Below the pieces are notes generated by a model. It ran no database searches and was not told where the DNA came from. It saw nothing but the letters and a program-made list of their open reading frames with translations. Shown here one piece after another: positions 39,162 through 57,219 of a stretch of DNA of 64,000 nucleotides (the stretch's first letter is position 1; every line of letters starts with the position of its first letter). This DNA is from Parus major. Its lineage: Eukaryota > Chordata > Aves > Passeriformes > Paridae. The stretch is taken from the NCBI RefSeq assembly GCF_001522545.3, contig NC_031769.1:10160929-10224928 (forward strand). The letters are read 5' to 3'. Position numbers and translations under genes: made by a program.

Positions 39162-42100
39162 ATGGCGCTCTACAACTTCAAGAAGATCACGGTGGTTCCG
39201 TCTGCCAAGGTACGGCCGCGCTCCCCCGTTCCTGCCCGGGCCCCTGCCCTCAATGCCCTCCGCACCAGGTCATCCCTCCTGTCCCTCCCGACTGCCGGCT
39301 TCCGAGGACAGCGCTGCCCGCCTGCCCCTTCCGTACTGCCGGCGTGGTGTTGGCCTTCGCCCCCTCCCCCTCCCGCGAGAGCCGTGGACTCGCCCTGGGC
39401 TGGTGCTGCTGCGCCCGGCGGCCCGTACCATGTACAGTGTCGGGGGGTCCTCTCGGAGAGGATCCCGAACAGAGTTCCTGAGGCCACGCTTCTCCCTGGG
39501 GGTGGCCCCCACAAAAATCCCTCCTGTTTTCCAAACCTGCGTCGTACCGAAACTCATCGCAGCTTCTTGCTTCAAAATAAAGTTCTCTGCCTGTCGGAGG
39601 AAGGGGTTTTAAATTGCCCACGGCGAGGGAAACTGCCCGCAGGGCTCGGACTGGCTGGTCCGGGGGCAGAAACTGGACAGGGAATGTGCAGACTGCTTCT
39701 TCCTGCCTCCCATAAAACATACGTGTCACACTGTGGATGCACTTGGTTCGTCAGCGTGCTCCTCCACCAAGAGAAAATTATTGCCTTTACAAGAACTTGA
39801 CATTTCCTGTAATTAATCTTGTTTCCTCGATTGCAGGACTTCATAGATTTGACATTGTCAAAGACCCAGCGAAAGACCCCAACTGTCATTCATAAACATT
39901 ATCAAATCCATCGAATTCGACATTTTTATATGCGAAAAGTGAAATATACTCAACAAAATTACCATGACAGACTCACTCAGATCTTAACAGATTTCCCAAA
40001 ATTAGATGTAAGTGTTCTCTCATTTGCTGATTTCTCTGTGTATACAGTTTTACTTATTTCAAGTAGATTTTACTGTGAGTAGTAGGCAAAACGTGTACTG
40101 CAAAACTTGTATGTTTCTATGAAGAAGGTGTCTAAGTTGTGACTGTGGAGGGTCATTAAATGCTGGATTTTATAAGCTTTTAGTTGATCAAATATGTTTG
40201 CCAGAAGTTGCTTTTAAATTAAGACAAAATGTGGAGGTTTTTAAGTATGTTGTGTCTGCCTGTTTCTTCTTTGTGTGTGCATGTGGATATTGTGCTCATG
40301 GTTAGTCTTCCTTAGGAACTACCAAGAAATATATTGCTTTCCATCTTCAGGAGTTAATGTGACAACATAAATGTTGTCCTTGGCCCCATGAAGTGTAGCA
40401 TTAGAAACACAGTACTAGCTTCTAGCAACTGCAACTGGATCCATGGGAGCAGTGGGAACTTTCTATGGGCAATTTTCTGCTCAGACTGAAATTATTCACC
40501 TATTAAATTGTTTTTCTTGATAATTTCATATCCAGTGAGTGTTGTTCCAGAATTCCCAGAAATATCTTCTGTTTGTTTTTTTTTTTTTAATATCACACGA
40601 TGAAATGTCTTCAGGTAAATACATAACTATCTGAAGCACTCTGCTTAGAAGATTTGTACCAGAGATGTACTTCCTTGGAAAGATAAGGATTTATTTGGTC
40701 ATTAAGAAAACCCTTTTTGTCCAGTCTTGTATAGAATTTACTGAAGCACTCAGAAAAAAAAAAAAAATAATAGTATTGCTGTGTTTCTGCTATAATATGG
40801 ATTTCCTTTTAGAGACAATTTCTGTTGGCTTCTTGCAGTTTTTCTACTTGAAAAAAAGAGACTTCAAAAGCAAAAGATCAGATGGAAACTCTGTGTGAAT
40901 AAGTTAAAGATGTGTTTGCAGAAGAAATTCAGAGCAGTGCAGATTCATGTGTTTAATGGCCAATGAGATTATTTTTCTTACATAAGATAGTAATGGAAAT
41001 TGTTTGGCTTTTAGTGTCATTTATGTTGCTGTACTGAAGAAAAAACAACTTACATTGTGTGCAAGAAATAGTCATCATAGAGTAAGAAAATACGAGATTT
41101 AACATTATGCTTTTGTTTTAGGATATTCATCCATTTTACGCTGATCTGATGAATGTTCTGTATGACAAAGATCACTACAAGCTGGCTTTGGGGCAGATCA
41201 ATATTGCCAAGAATCTGATTGACAAGTAAGGGACATTGATTTCTCTGGTTTTGCACGTGGCTGGTGGATTGTTGTTGAATTGTGCTTTCCTGTGCCCGCA
41301 GTGTTGCCAAGGACTACGTGCGGCTGATGAAGTACGGGGACTCTCTGTACCGCTGCAAGCAGCTCAAGCGGGCGGCCCTGGGACGCATGTGCACCATCAT
41401 CAAGAGACAGAAACAAAGCCTGGAGTATTTGGAGCAAGGTTGGTGTTACATATGGGCTTAAAGAAAGGCACAGGAATTGGATATAAAGTTTATTATGCTT
41501 AGTAGCAGTTAGAAAAATCTGTTTAATACAGGTTACAGATCGAGGAAACACAGGAACGGTTTTTAAATCCCCAAGTACTTAGTGTTCATTCTTCAACAAA
41601 ATAGTTTTCTCTCTGAATATTTATTAAATTTTATGGTGTTACTAACAGTGATAAAACTTTTTTTCTATGTTTAAAAGTCACAGGCATGCTTTTACTTACC
41701 ATTCTTTTCACTAATATATATGTGAAAAATGTTGCTAAAGATTTTGCAGACATTATTCCTTACTTCAGACATATTAGTCCTTCAGGTTATGTAGCCTGAT
41801 TTGGTGGAGTTGTTCTAGCTGTAAGACAGCGGTCTTAATTTCTTAAATATTTACATAAATACTTATTTTTTGTTGTATGTAGATACTTACAGGGTCTACA
41901 AACTATTTACATACTTCCATAAATGATCAGATTATCTCAGAGATGTTACTAATTTCTATGTAAACAATTGAGCATATGTATTGTTATTCCATCTCAGTAA
42001 AACTTAAATTATCACAGATACTTAAAAGAATCCTTTTAACATTCCAGTGCGACAGCATTTGTCTCGTTTGCCAACCATTGATCCCAATACACGAACTCTT

Positions 42101-45100
42101 CTGCTGTGTGGCTACCCAAATGTTGGGAAATCCAGCTTTATAAATAAGGTATGTGAATGGTTTTTCCATAAATAATATTGAGATACAATTTAATTAATAT
42201 AAGGTAACTTCTAAACAATTTGATTGTGGCATTGTCTGATGTGATAGCATGTTAAATGTGTGTAGAGGTTGAATGAAATTCCTGGAGGAATAAATGGAAA
42301 ATTATAATGGATTTCACTCTTAAAAATCCCTATATTTTCCAAAATAGCATTCCATTAGCATGTTTTCTGATAAACAAATACTTGCAGAGAAGCTAGAATA
42401 ACCAATTTTTAGCTGTTTTTTCACCTCTGTAGCAAAGGAAGTGCATTATTATTAGGATATACTGCTTGCAACTTCAGAAAATTTTAAATAAATATGTGTG
42501 ACTAAATTTTATTTTAAGGTTACAAGAGCAGATGTAGAAGTGCAGCCTTATGCCTTTACCACCAAATCTCTCTTTGTGGGACATATGGATTACAAGTATC
42601 TACGTTGGCAGGTAAGAACTGTTACTATTTTGCATTTTCTTGAAAGAGTGAGCTGGTTATAGCCTGATTTGCCTTTTGCCATGGGAGTTGCATTTTTGTG
42701 TCTTGATGAGACATGCTGTGTCTGACAGCTGCTGTGCAAGGTGCAGTGTGCCAAGTGAGGGCAGCAGTCAAAACCTGTTCTAAAAATGTTCATGGATGGG
42801 TCTGTGTTCAGTTGGAGGGAAGATGGGAAATTGAATTATTGACTAAAGTCAGAACACTTTTTTAATCTCTTTCAGATTCTGGGCTGGGTAGGGGCTGCAT
42901 TTTCCCTTGGTCTGCAGTACTTAGAGTGTTGGTTATGAAACCTCATTCTTCTCCTATTTCTATATTTTCACATTCTCCATTTGGCAGAGCTCACAGTCCT
43001 GTTTGTGACTGAAAGAAAAATCTGTCAGTGTCTTAAAAAAGACATTATTGATGAACAATCCAACACGTGTTCTGCAATAGCTGATCAGTAACACCTGGCT
43101 TAATGATGTTAATTTTAGGTAGTAGACACTCCTGGTATTTTGGATCACCCCCTGGAGGACAGGAACACCATTGAGATGCAGGCTATCACTGCCCTGGCAC
43201 ATCTGCGTGCCGCTGTGCTCTACGTGATGGATGTGTCTGAGCAGTGTGGGCACAGCCTGGAGGAGCAAGTGGAGCTCTTCAGAAATATTAAGCCATTGTT
43301 TGCTAACAAGGTGAGTTTTGTTCACATTATTAACAAACCCCAGGGGTTTATAACATGGTAATTTGAATTAAGGTGGTTTTTTTTGCCTTTTTATCAGCCA
43401 CTTATAATCGTTGCAAACAAATGCGATGTGAAGAGGATTTCAGAACTTCCTGAAGAGAGTCAGGTTAGGATACTTCTCTCACCTCTTTGTCTTTTGATGT
43501 TGATAAAAATACTGTGTGTGCATTGTGGATGACTATAATTGTTATTGGGCAAAAACTTTTACGTGATCTTTTCTTTATTGACTGCTCCAATAGTGCAGTG
43601 GAAGGTAGCTTTGCAGGTCTCGACCCCATCTTTTACTAGTGTCTAATGTAGTCCTTGACTGAATATTGTAAATGCCAAATGGAAGGTAGGTTCTTAATGG
43701 TTTTAGAATCTCTGGTGGTGAGAACTTTCAATTACTGCTGTAACTGGAAGTTAGACAATAGCTTTACTCAATTATCCTTTCAGTGACAGTTACACACAGT
43801 GAGCACTGGGCTGAGAGGTGCCACTGAACAGTTGCAATAAAAGGTCCTATAGGCTTAATTCAATTGTTAAAGCACAGGTTAAAGCACATAGAATTTGTGT
43901 TTCTCTCACTTTTTTTTTTTTTTTTTCCTTTGTGGGTCATTTATAGGTGCCTTTTAGAAAGTAGTTACTTGCTTATAAAGGAAGAAAGATTAAATAGAAC
44001 TATAATTGTAGACTTTCTGTCATCTTTTTAGAAACATTTTCTAATAAAATAGTAATGCATTGTATGTATTGCTATTGGATTAAGATTTCTGGTCTTTATG
44101 TATTGGTATATTAAGAAATGCACAGGATGTCCTTATTTGGGATAATTTTTTCAATTTTAGAAAATATTTGAAGCTTTTGAAGGAGAAGGATTTTCTGTAA
44201 TAGAGACAAGTACACTAACTGAGGAAGGTGTAATCCAAGTTAAAACAGAGGTAGGTGCATTCTTAGTTTCATCCCAAATGATCAGCTAACATTTTGCTTC
44301 ACTTGTATGAGTTTAATTTCAGTTAAACTGCATTATAGTGATAAACTTTAAAAATGTTTTCCTTGTGCCGCAGTGAGCTTGGGCGAAGATGGGAAATAAA
44401 GTAATAATATTTTTTTTAAAATCGTGATTTTTTTCTGAGTCCTGTTAAAAAAATACATATCTGCATATGCATCTTCCCATGGTATTTTTAATATAAAATA
44501 ATTTGATGCCTTCTTGAGAGTTAGAGGTAAAAGACAAAAAGATTAAGATGTGAAGCCAGTTATTTGGGATTGAATGCCTGCAGTGTCATTTGCTGTATCT
44601 AAAAGGCTTTGTTCCTCACCTTAAGTTGCCATATGCACTTTCAGGCCTGTGACAGACTGTTGGCCCATCGTGTTGATACTAAAATGAAAGGAAACAAAGT
44701 GAATGAAGTACTGAATAGATTACACTTGGCCATGCCAACCAAAAGAGATAACAAGGTAGGGTACATGTTTAAACTATTTAATGTATTTCCCAGTACTTCT
44801 TAAGTAGGATAAGAATTCTGTCATTGTTAATCTGTGAACAGATTAATATGATGAAGTGTTCTAATTTATTATCTGTAAGTGCCTTTCCTGGTGGGAGCTT
44901 GGGATTTTGTATTCTGCAGAAGTACATTACAGTGCAGGTGGTGATTTATAGCAGTGTAAAAAAATTGATGTGAACTTCTTTTCCCTTTTTTATTGGGGTG
45001 GATTTATTCCAGGAGCGACTGCCTTTTATACCTGACGGAGTAGTAGCTCGTAAGAAACGCATGGAAGTAGATACTCCCAAGAGGAAATTGGTAAGTGGCA

Positions 45101-48100
45101 TCTCTGAATCAGGAAATCAGCAGCTGGATTTTAAATTTGCTGTGTTAACCCATAGCTTCTAAATTAGATGGTATCTAAAGCCATGTATGTCTTTGCAGGA
45201 GAGAGATATTGAACTTGAAATGGGAGATGATTATATTTTGGACCTGCAGAGTAAGTATTAGATAAAAATTGGTATTACCATTACTATTAATAAACAGTAA
45301 AGTGTGGCTATTTCAGCCTTGAGGGAGAATACCTAAACCTGACTCCTTTCAACTAATTGCCAGTGCCATCATTTCTTTGCATACTTCTGTTCCAGAGCTG
45401 GTGATGTTTGGTGATGTGTTTTGTGGTATCACTCAGTTGTTTCCATTTTGGAGTCACAGACATGAAACAGCTGGTCTGATGATTCAAGTGATTTTTTCTT
45501 TCCATTCTGTATTGTAATACTTCATTAATTTCTGATGTTCTCTCTGTTAAGAAACTTATCAATATGAGAGAGAACAGCATATATTGTGTTTCAGCTGGGT
45601 ATTTGTTGTTTGGCATGTCTAGCAGCAGTGGGTCATGCCATAACTGAACAGTCTTTGGCAGTAGGATGGAGATCAGAAATATTTGTTAATATAGTAGAGA
45701 TGCTGCCAAATTCTTAGGAATAGGGCAGTTCTTCTGTGTGTGTTCTGGGTGTTTTTTTGTTGCAGAACATTCTTGGAAATTAATTTTTGTCTCTTTATCA
45801 AATTTTATTGTATTTTTAAGAATACTGGGACTTAATGAATTCATCTGAGAAATATGATAAGATTCCAGAGATATGGGAAGGCCATAATATACTTGACTAC
45901 ATTGATCCTGATATAATGAGAGTGAGTTTTCAATTTTTTGCTTTACACTTTTCTTTCCTCTTTATCTCTTCTTTGTTTATTATCAGTTACTATTGTTAGA
46001 TTAAAAACAATGTTTCATGAACCAGTTCTTTTTTGCATTGTCTGCACTTGTCATGGGAAAATATAGTAGTTTTTGAATGATCAATGACAAAATTTCAGAA
46101 GAATGGAAAATTGCTTCACCTTGTCAGAATGATGGTGATCTTAGTTCCATTCTAAATATGAGATTTGCACTAGACACTATATTTATTAGTTCTTTGACTA
46201 CAGCTACAGGAATGTAACTATCAAACTTCATGTATTTTTAATAATATGAAATTCATCAATCAGATTTATGTCTATGGAGGAAATGGACTGAATGCTCAAT
46301 TTTTAACATTTTTATTTCATAACAATCACTGTTTGGATTTCCTGCTGGTTGTTAAGGAGGAGTGGTGAGTGCAGGCCACGGAAGCTGCCAGTTATGCAGT
46401 TGGGTTCCTGTGAATTCCTGGTGTTCTGGACTCATGCTGAATGCCTGGGGAGAAGGGTTTTTCAGAGTCGATTTCCAGAAATGGCACAGCAAGCACAGCT
46501 TACACACACTGCTGCTTTCACACACTGGGCAGCCTTGGGCAGCCACACAAATTTAGCCAAGTGATAATGTGGAGTGATGGAGTTGGTCTGCACAGCAGTG
46601 TGTCTGTGGGCTCACAGTAATCTGTACTGCCAGCTCCATTAGGTGTGGCTCAGCGTGCTTATCACGTAATGTAGTTCCTTCTTTGAAGGGCCTATGTGCT
46701 GTCATGGCCCAGCACCATGTACAAACATAATGTTGAGGATCATAAGTTAAAGATCTGATCTCCATTTTATCTCTTCAAAATCTAAGAAACTGGAAGAATT
46801 GGAGAAAGAAGAAGAACTGAGAGAGGCTGCTGGAGTATATGACAGTGAACCAGAAAGTGAAGATGAAGAAATGATGGAAATCAGACACTTGGCAAAACAG
46901 ATCCGAGAAAAGAAGAAGCTGAAAATCCTGCAGTCAAAGGAAAAAGATGTTCATGGTCCAAGGATGCCTAGAACAGCTAAAAAGGTGAGTGTAGAACATG
47001 TTCTGTAAAAGCATCTTGTTGCTACATAACAACATCATGAAAGTATTGTATCACTGTCAGGTAGTGGAACTGATGCTTTTTGTTCAACTAGTGAAAAGTG
47101 GCCCTTTCACTGCTTGCTTCCTTCTCCCAGGAGTTCTGTTTAGCTGAGGAGGGATAGTAGCCCTTTTTTTCTTTTGTGTCACATAAATATGTCTTGTGTA
47201 GAACTCCATATATATTGCAGAAGAAGTTTTTAATAATAGTATTCAGTTTGTTTAACATGGTTGTTTCATTGTATATTGTCTGTTTGTTTAAAATTCAAAT
47301 AATTATAAGAATTAGATAATTACTTAAAATCACAATAATGTAAAATTTGTTATAGGTTCTGGAAAAGGTGATGTGTCTTTTTGGTAGCCAGGTATCTCTC
47401 TTTCTGATGGCAGAGTCTCTTCTGACCAGTCCAGGACAGTTGCAAAGTAATAAACTGGTAACTAGACATTTTGAGAAAATGAATCTAGCTGCTGTTGCCC
47501 CCAGCACCTCTTACCTTCTCCAGAGTGTGTGCCTTTTGGGAGAAAAGGAAACATTTTTGACCAAACTACCTCTCCATGTCAGCTTCTCCCCAAAAAGGCA
47601 AACTAATTGTAAGGTCTTTAGGAAAGATGGAACCATTGCAGTCCTGTGAAGCAGAATTTATGGGTGCAGAAAAATAACTTGCAAAAAATGAAATGTGAAG
47701 GTAGGACATCAGTGACCTGCTTATGGATATGATAAAGCCAGAAATATATAGTGACTATAATGGACTTGTGATGGTATATTGAGACAAAAAGTAAGGTGGA
47801 AGGATTTTTTTTTTAAATGTGTTTCCTTAACTGTGTTTTACAGGTCCAGAGGAAGGTGTTAGAGAAAGAAATGACTGATCTTGGACTTGACATGACCAAT
47901 AAAGATGATGTAAGTTTTTGCTAATTAAACATAATATTTATCTAAAAGAGACTTAAATTTCTTTGAGGACAGTTGAAATGCTTACTATAGTTAGCACAAG
48001 AGAGAGGTGGGATCTATTAAGGATGAATTAGGAACTGCAGATGAGGCAGTTGGTACTGGAATTTTTTGAGTAATGTGATCAAAACATGGATAAGCTGAAA

Positions 48101-49770
48101 AACTTAACATTTATCAAGAATCACATATACATATGCACTGCTTTCTTGGAAATTTTGTAGGATTCAAGAACATGTTGGGCTAAGCATACTCCTTAATTTT
48201 CGAGTCTACTTTGTTGGATGAGATTCTACTATGTCAGAAATAGTCATAGCAACAGATCAGGCCTATCTTTTTATAGTTCATTAATTCCATGAGCTGTAAT
48301 TGAAGTTTTTGAGGGCAGCTGGCATCTTTAAATGTAAGGCAGATAAAGTACTTCATCAGAGACTGGCCTTCAGTAGGCATTTTATTTTAACAGAAATTAA
48401 AAAACCCTGAAACATTTTGTATGGCAAATCCAGCAATTATTACAGCTCACTGGACCCTGAGCTCTCTAATCCTTTAGCTAAACAAGGAGTCAGGGAACAA
48501 GAACTGTCAACATTACACATATGAAGCAAGCATTTATAGTTCTCAGAGCTGCCATGCCATGCTGGTGTAGGAGCAGTGTAGGAATGTAATACTTGAGCTG
48601 TAACATGAGCAGTCTTCATGTCTGAAATTCTTCAGGTACTTTGCTGAGTACACAAGACACTAATCAGGGTAGGTTTCATCATTGCTATTTTGCTGTTGCA
48701 AAATTGCTTAAGTGTTGCTATCCTTTAATTTGTATCTTTTTATTGATTACTTTTGAGTCTACTCCACCCAAAGAAAAAAGAAAAAGCCAGTCAGTAATTG
48801 TGGAGGAAAAAAGCTAATATTCACTGAAATTTGAATGTTCCTGTAGGACAGAGAGGCAGTGACCAACAGCTGTCAAGATATTTTCGTTACAATGGAATAA
48901 CCAATATAACTTATCATAGCAGTCCACTTCCTGTTTTTCCTATTAGTCTGATTAGAAATGAGCTGGTTGTTTCTGGCTTTAAAGGTTAAATGATGTTTTC
49001 AATTTCAGGCCCATTATGTGAGAAGGTCACGCAGTACCACGAGGAAACGCAAACGGGACGAGTCTGAAACCCCCAGGTCGGCGTCGCGCAGTCGCAGCTG
49101 CTCTCGCACGCCACGGGATGTGTCTGGCCTTCGGGATGAAAAGGTTTGTTATTTGTCTGTATTTCCCCATTTGGCAGCTAAACCAGCATGATTGGACCTC
49201 GACCAGCTTCACAGTAGGCTGGTTGTGTTTGTCCAGAGTTTGTGTTTGGTCTTCCTGCATCACCTTTTCATTTGGACTCCATGTTTCTCTACTTCCTTCT
49301 TACAAATAACATGCAATGATACAGACCAAGGAAGTACATTTTAATTCTTGTCTCTAAATGCAAGTCTGAAGGAAGAATTCTGCAAACTGAGTTTTGCCTT
49401 CACTAAGTGAGGAATTCCAGGGATAGCGTGATCCTGTGTGTGTCCTGGAAAGTTTTTCTAAAGAGGGTCAGTGTCACAGTGATACTGCTCTAGAGTTGGT
49501 GTTAATGTCCTTGATAAAACCATCCAACTTAGTGGGTTTTTTTAAAGGTAAAGCTTTTTACCCAAGTTACTGAGGAAGTTACTCTGCATGTTTGTTTGTT
49601 TGTTTGTTTTTAAATAGATGGTGAAGAAGGTTAAGATCATGGCAAAGAAAGCTCAAAAGAAAATGAATCGCCTGGGCAGAAAAGGAGAGGCAGACAGGCA
49701 CATATTTAACTTGAAGCCAAAACATCTGCTGGCTGGGAAGAGAAAATCCGGTAAAACACAGAGAAGATAA
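39162..49770 (+). CDS. GTPBP4: GTP-binding protein 4 (nucleolar GTPase NOG1), 17 coding exons
   Basis: NOG1 is a nucleolar GTPase needed for 60S ribosomal subunit assembly. Coding exons: 39162-39209, 39837-40007, 41122-41225, 41302-41438, 42048-42148, 42519-42611, 43119-43310, 43398-43463, 44161-44250, 44645-44755, 45013-45090, 45199-45250, 45821-45921, 46787-46984, 47844-47909, 49009-49143, 49618-49770. All introns are GT-AG and all phases agree, giving 631 residues against about 634 in human. The start has a strong Kozak context (gtggccATGg). The N-terminal NOG1 helical domain spans residues 1-165. GTPase motifs are GYPNVGKS (175-182), DTPG (221-224) and NKCD (289-292), with STL near 321. 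An acidic Glu-rich and KQIREKKK segment (449-514), an RS/Arg-rich segment (537-581) and a Lys-rich tail follow. Introns range from 76 bases (intron 3) to 1.1 kb. The protein appears intact. Confidence 0.97.
49591..49610 (+). repeat. (TTTG)n microsatellite in the last GTPBP4 acceptor
   Basis: Five tandem TTTG units form the polypyrimidine-like tract directly before the acceptor taaatag of the final GTPBP4 exon (49,618). Repeat length variation here would change the distance and quality of the splice signal. Confidence 0.85.
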
Positions 49771-49799
49771 GCAGTCTTCTGAATTAAAAACCAATTAAA

Positions 49800-49805
49800 A
49801 ATAAA
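49800..49805 (+). terminator. GTPBP4: GTPBP4 polyadenylation signal (AATAAA)
   Basis: AATAAA occurs 30 bases after the stop codon, within an A-rich stretch, and is followed by 'ttagacttaatttctagtcc' and a T/G-rich region. This predicts a very short 3' untranslated region. Later signals cannot be excluded. Confidence 0.5.
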
Positions 49806-51909
49806 AAAAATTAAATCAAAATTAAATTTATTAGACTTAATTTCTAGTCCTGTCATCCTTTTTGGTAATACTTGGTGTTAAGTGTGTCTTTCATATTAGT
49901 AGTTAAGATACTTCAAGTTTAGTATTTCAGTAGCTTAATGTTGCAGTTTCAAGCAATACCAGGAGAAATTTTTCAGTTCTAGTGGCAGAAACCATTTATA
50001 AACAGACATAAAAAATACTTTCTTCCATATTCTTATTCCTGAGTTTCATTTATCAGTAAAGTATTTCTATACAAAATTAATTTAAAATGAGGTTAAATCT
50101 GGAAATGTGAATCCTTTGTTAAACTACAATTAATTAAAAATGCCTCAGTTCAATAAGGTTTGGAGTGCTGCATGTAATCCTTTCTGATGGGTTTATGTTG
50201 CTGGTGAAGGCTGAAATGGCTGGGGAAGTAACAGCAGAGCATCAAGAACTACACCAAGTTTGTGTTTGTGCACTGAAGCACAGGAGCAGTGCTGCCACTT
50301 GACTGAGCTACAGGGTGAATGGAGGAGAAACTGCAGTTCTAGTACTGACCTGCCACCTGTAATAACCTAAAACAGCAGGGGCAGGGACAGTCATACCTTA
50401 CAACTTTTGAGTATTTCAGATTAATATGAATACTTCAGATATGTAGAGAATGAGGATCAGACTGAAATTCTGTGCCACATGCTACTGTCATCCTTGGCTT
50501 AGCAAGACATTTCTCTCCAGGACTTGGTAGACAAAATTCTGTATCTGCTCAAGGCAAAATATATTGTTAAATGTAAAATATTTCCTTTTTATCCCCACTT
50601 GGTCAATGGTTACGTAGAGGTTTGTAAAATAATGCATTATAAATGTGTTGCTTGAGCAGTACACTTGAAATCCATGCTAAAAACTAACACGTACCACCCA
50701 AATTAAAGGGGGGAAGAAAGAACCCTCAAATCACTACTCTATGAAACACAACCAGTAACTGTTCAGATGTCAGCTTTTGCATTGTGTAAAACTATAGGAA
50801 CTGTTAAGCAAAACTTTTCTTTCAGCTTCTGTATGCACAGGACTTCTACTTCAGAGTCTGTTTTGCCAGCTTTTGCTCCAAGCTGAACTAGAAAACCAGA
50901 ACTTTTTTTTCAGCAGATCTGTGCCCTGCTGCCCTGCTCACATCAAGCTGCTTCAGTGGTGCGTAACGGGGAGGGTAGTGCTTAGTGTGGCAGTAATTCT
51001 CCATGTGGCTTCATGTCTGAAAAGGAAACAGTCCAAGGGTTTAGGCAAGGTATTTTAATTATAAAGTTAGATTTGAAACATATTTGAGAACTTCTCCGTT
51101 GCCTGCAGCTGGGTAACATGGCTGATTGTACTAAATTCAAGAGAGTTGCTACATCACATCACTTCCCTCACCTGATACTTGCTTTGAAACAATACATCAG
51201 TTCCAGCCCATACACAACAAACCTGGCTCTAAAACCTCCCAAGTGTTGAACCACTGGAGGTGCTGGCATATGGGAGCTTCAGTGCTACAGTCACAACTGG
51301 GATGAGAAAGAGTTCATTTTACCCCAAATCCAGACAGAATCGTTACCCTGTTTACATGTAATGGTAAGTGGTATGACAAACATCCTATTTCAACAGGCTT
51401 TGGGAGAACTTAAAAAATCTAGTTTGAGTAGGATGCTAAAAGAAGAAATCACAAACTTTTTTGAGGCCCTTCCCTCCACACCCCCAGACTGTAATTAAAA
51501 TTGAAGCACCCTTTAATATTTGTCTTAGTGAAAAAAGCCTCCTAAGTTACTAGCAATTGATTGACTGCAAGATCAAAAGGGATTAGCTCTGGTACTCTGG
51601 TACAATTTCTAATTAACTGACATCAAGACCCAGTGTAAGCCCACAAATTCTCAGTCTCAAATTTTGGGGTTCAGTGGGTTTGAGTTGTCTGGGAACAACT
51701 ATTACAGGAAAAGAAAAGCCCTTGTACCAAGATGCCTTTGTTTTCTGGAAAATGGAGAAGAGCCATTTCATCCATATCCCCTCTCCAAAAACAGACTATT
51801 GACATCAGACAGATACCATTTACATTTGCTTTGTAATTAACCCTTTTTTAAAATATCCAGCCATCAACTACTCAGAAAAGCCTGGTGAGGGAAAAAAACC
51901 CAAACACTG
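49806..51909. other. Convergent intergenic region GTPBP4/IDI1
   Basis: The 3' ends of GTPBP4 (plus) and IDI1 (minus) face each other across this stretch. No further gene, RNA or repeat is recognised. Part of it may belong to longer 3' untranslated regions of either gene. Confidence 0.5.
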
Positions 51910-51915
51910 TTTATT
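51910..51915 (-). terminator. IDI1: Candidate IDI1 polyadenylation signal
   Basis: TTTATT on the plus strand is AATAAA on the IDI1 strand, 595 bases after the IDI1 stop codon. It would give a 3' untranslated region of about 0.6 kb. It is the nearest canonical signal I found downstream of the stop, but it was not tested against transcript data. Confidence 0.4.
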
Positions 51916-52509
51916 ATCTAAAACTAATATATATGTCAGCACTCCAAGGTCAAACTTACTCCACACAGGCAATCCAATTACTTAAGCTTTTATGGGTTTG
52001 GTTAATTATACAGTACAGTAGCTGAAGAGATTTGCTTTCTGCAATCAAAAATAATCCTGATTACTTTGAATTGTTTTTCCTTCTGGCAACTGGTCTTCTC
52101 ACGATCACAGCAGAGCCCAGTCGTGTGTAATCACTGTTTAAAGGCGTGGTTAAGTTCAGTAGAACACCCCAGTCCTCCTGCCTGAGCTGGGCAGGAGGTG
52201 CCCAGGCTCCCTCCCAGGTGTGCAGGGCACACAGAGGCTGAGGATCTTTCACCAGGAAATGGAAGAAGAGGAACCCAGGGGTTTCAGGCTACTGTTACCC
52301 ATTTTACATGAGATCTTAATGGGCCCAAGAGAACCAAGGATGAGGGGGAAGAAGTGACAAAGACAGAAGAAAAAACATTGGCTATGACAACATCTGTATA
52401 AACTAAACATGCTCCATGTGGACCAGTTCTCTGCACTTAGGTCATGATTGGACAGTGTTAGTGAGACAACACATCATTGTTAGCATTCAGCACCTTTTAT
52501 CCCAGCTAT

Positions 52510-57094
<4,585 letters not shown>

Positions 57095-57103
57095 CGCTCG
57101 TCA

Positions 57104-57145
57104 CACCCCACCCGCCAATGGCACCGCCGCTCGGCTCTGACGTCA
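57104..57145 (-). promoter_or_regulatory. IDI1: IDI1 proximal elements: CRE, CCAAT box, SRE-like core
   Basis: Three elements lie within 42 bases, just upstream of the long-form ATG (57,094). TGACGTCA at 57,138-57,145 is a perfect palindromic CRE. CCAAT at 57,115-57,119 is an NF-Y site. CACCCCAC at 57,104-57,111 matches the core of the sterol regulatory element ATCACCCCAC, with the two 5' bases differing. SREBP acts together with NF-Y at sterol-responsive promoters, and IDI1 is a known SREBP target, so the arrangement fits. Binding is an inference. Confidence 0.55.
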
Positions 57146-57219
57146 CCGCATCGCCCGATCGCCCCACTGCGGCGCGGGGGGCGGTGCCAGCAGTGACAGG
57201 TGGGAGAGGCGGAGCGCCC

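Noticed and set aside
38792..39800. 229-, 226- and 318-codon plus-strand frames at the GTPBP4 promoter
   Set aside because: They are open because the promoter and first intron are GC-rich. The true frame is the 16-codon exon beginning at 39,162, fixed by its splice to [11 protein letters not shown] in exon 2.
47370..47450. Possible C/D-box snoRNA in GTPBP4 intron 14
   Set aside because: A gtgatgt and a later ctga are present, but there is no terminal stem and the box C is imperfect.
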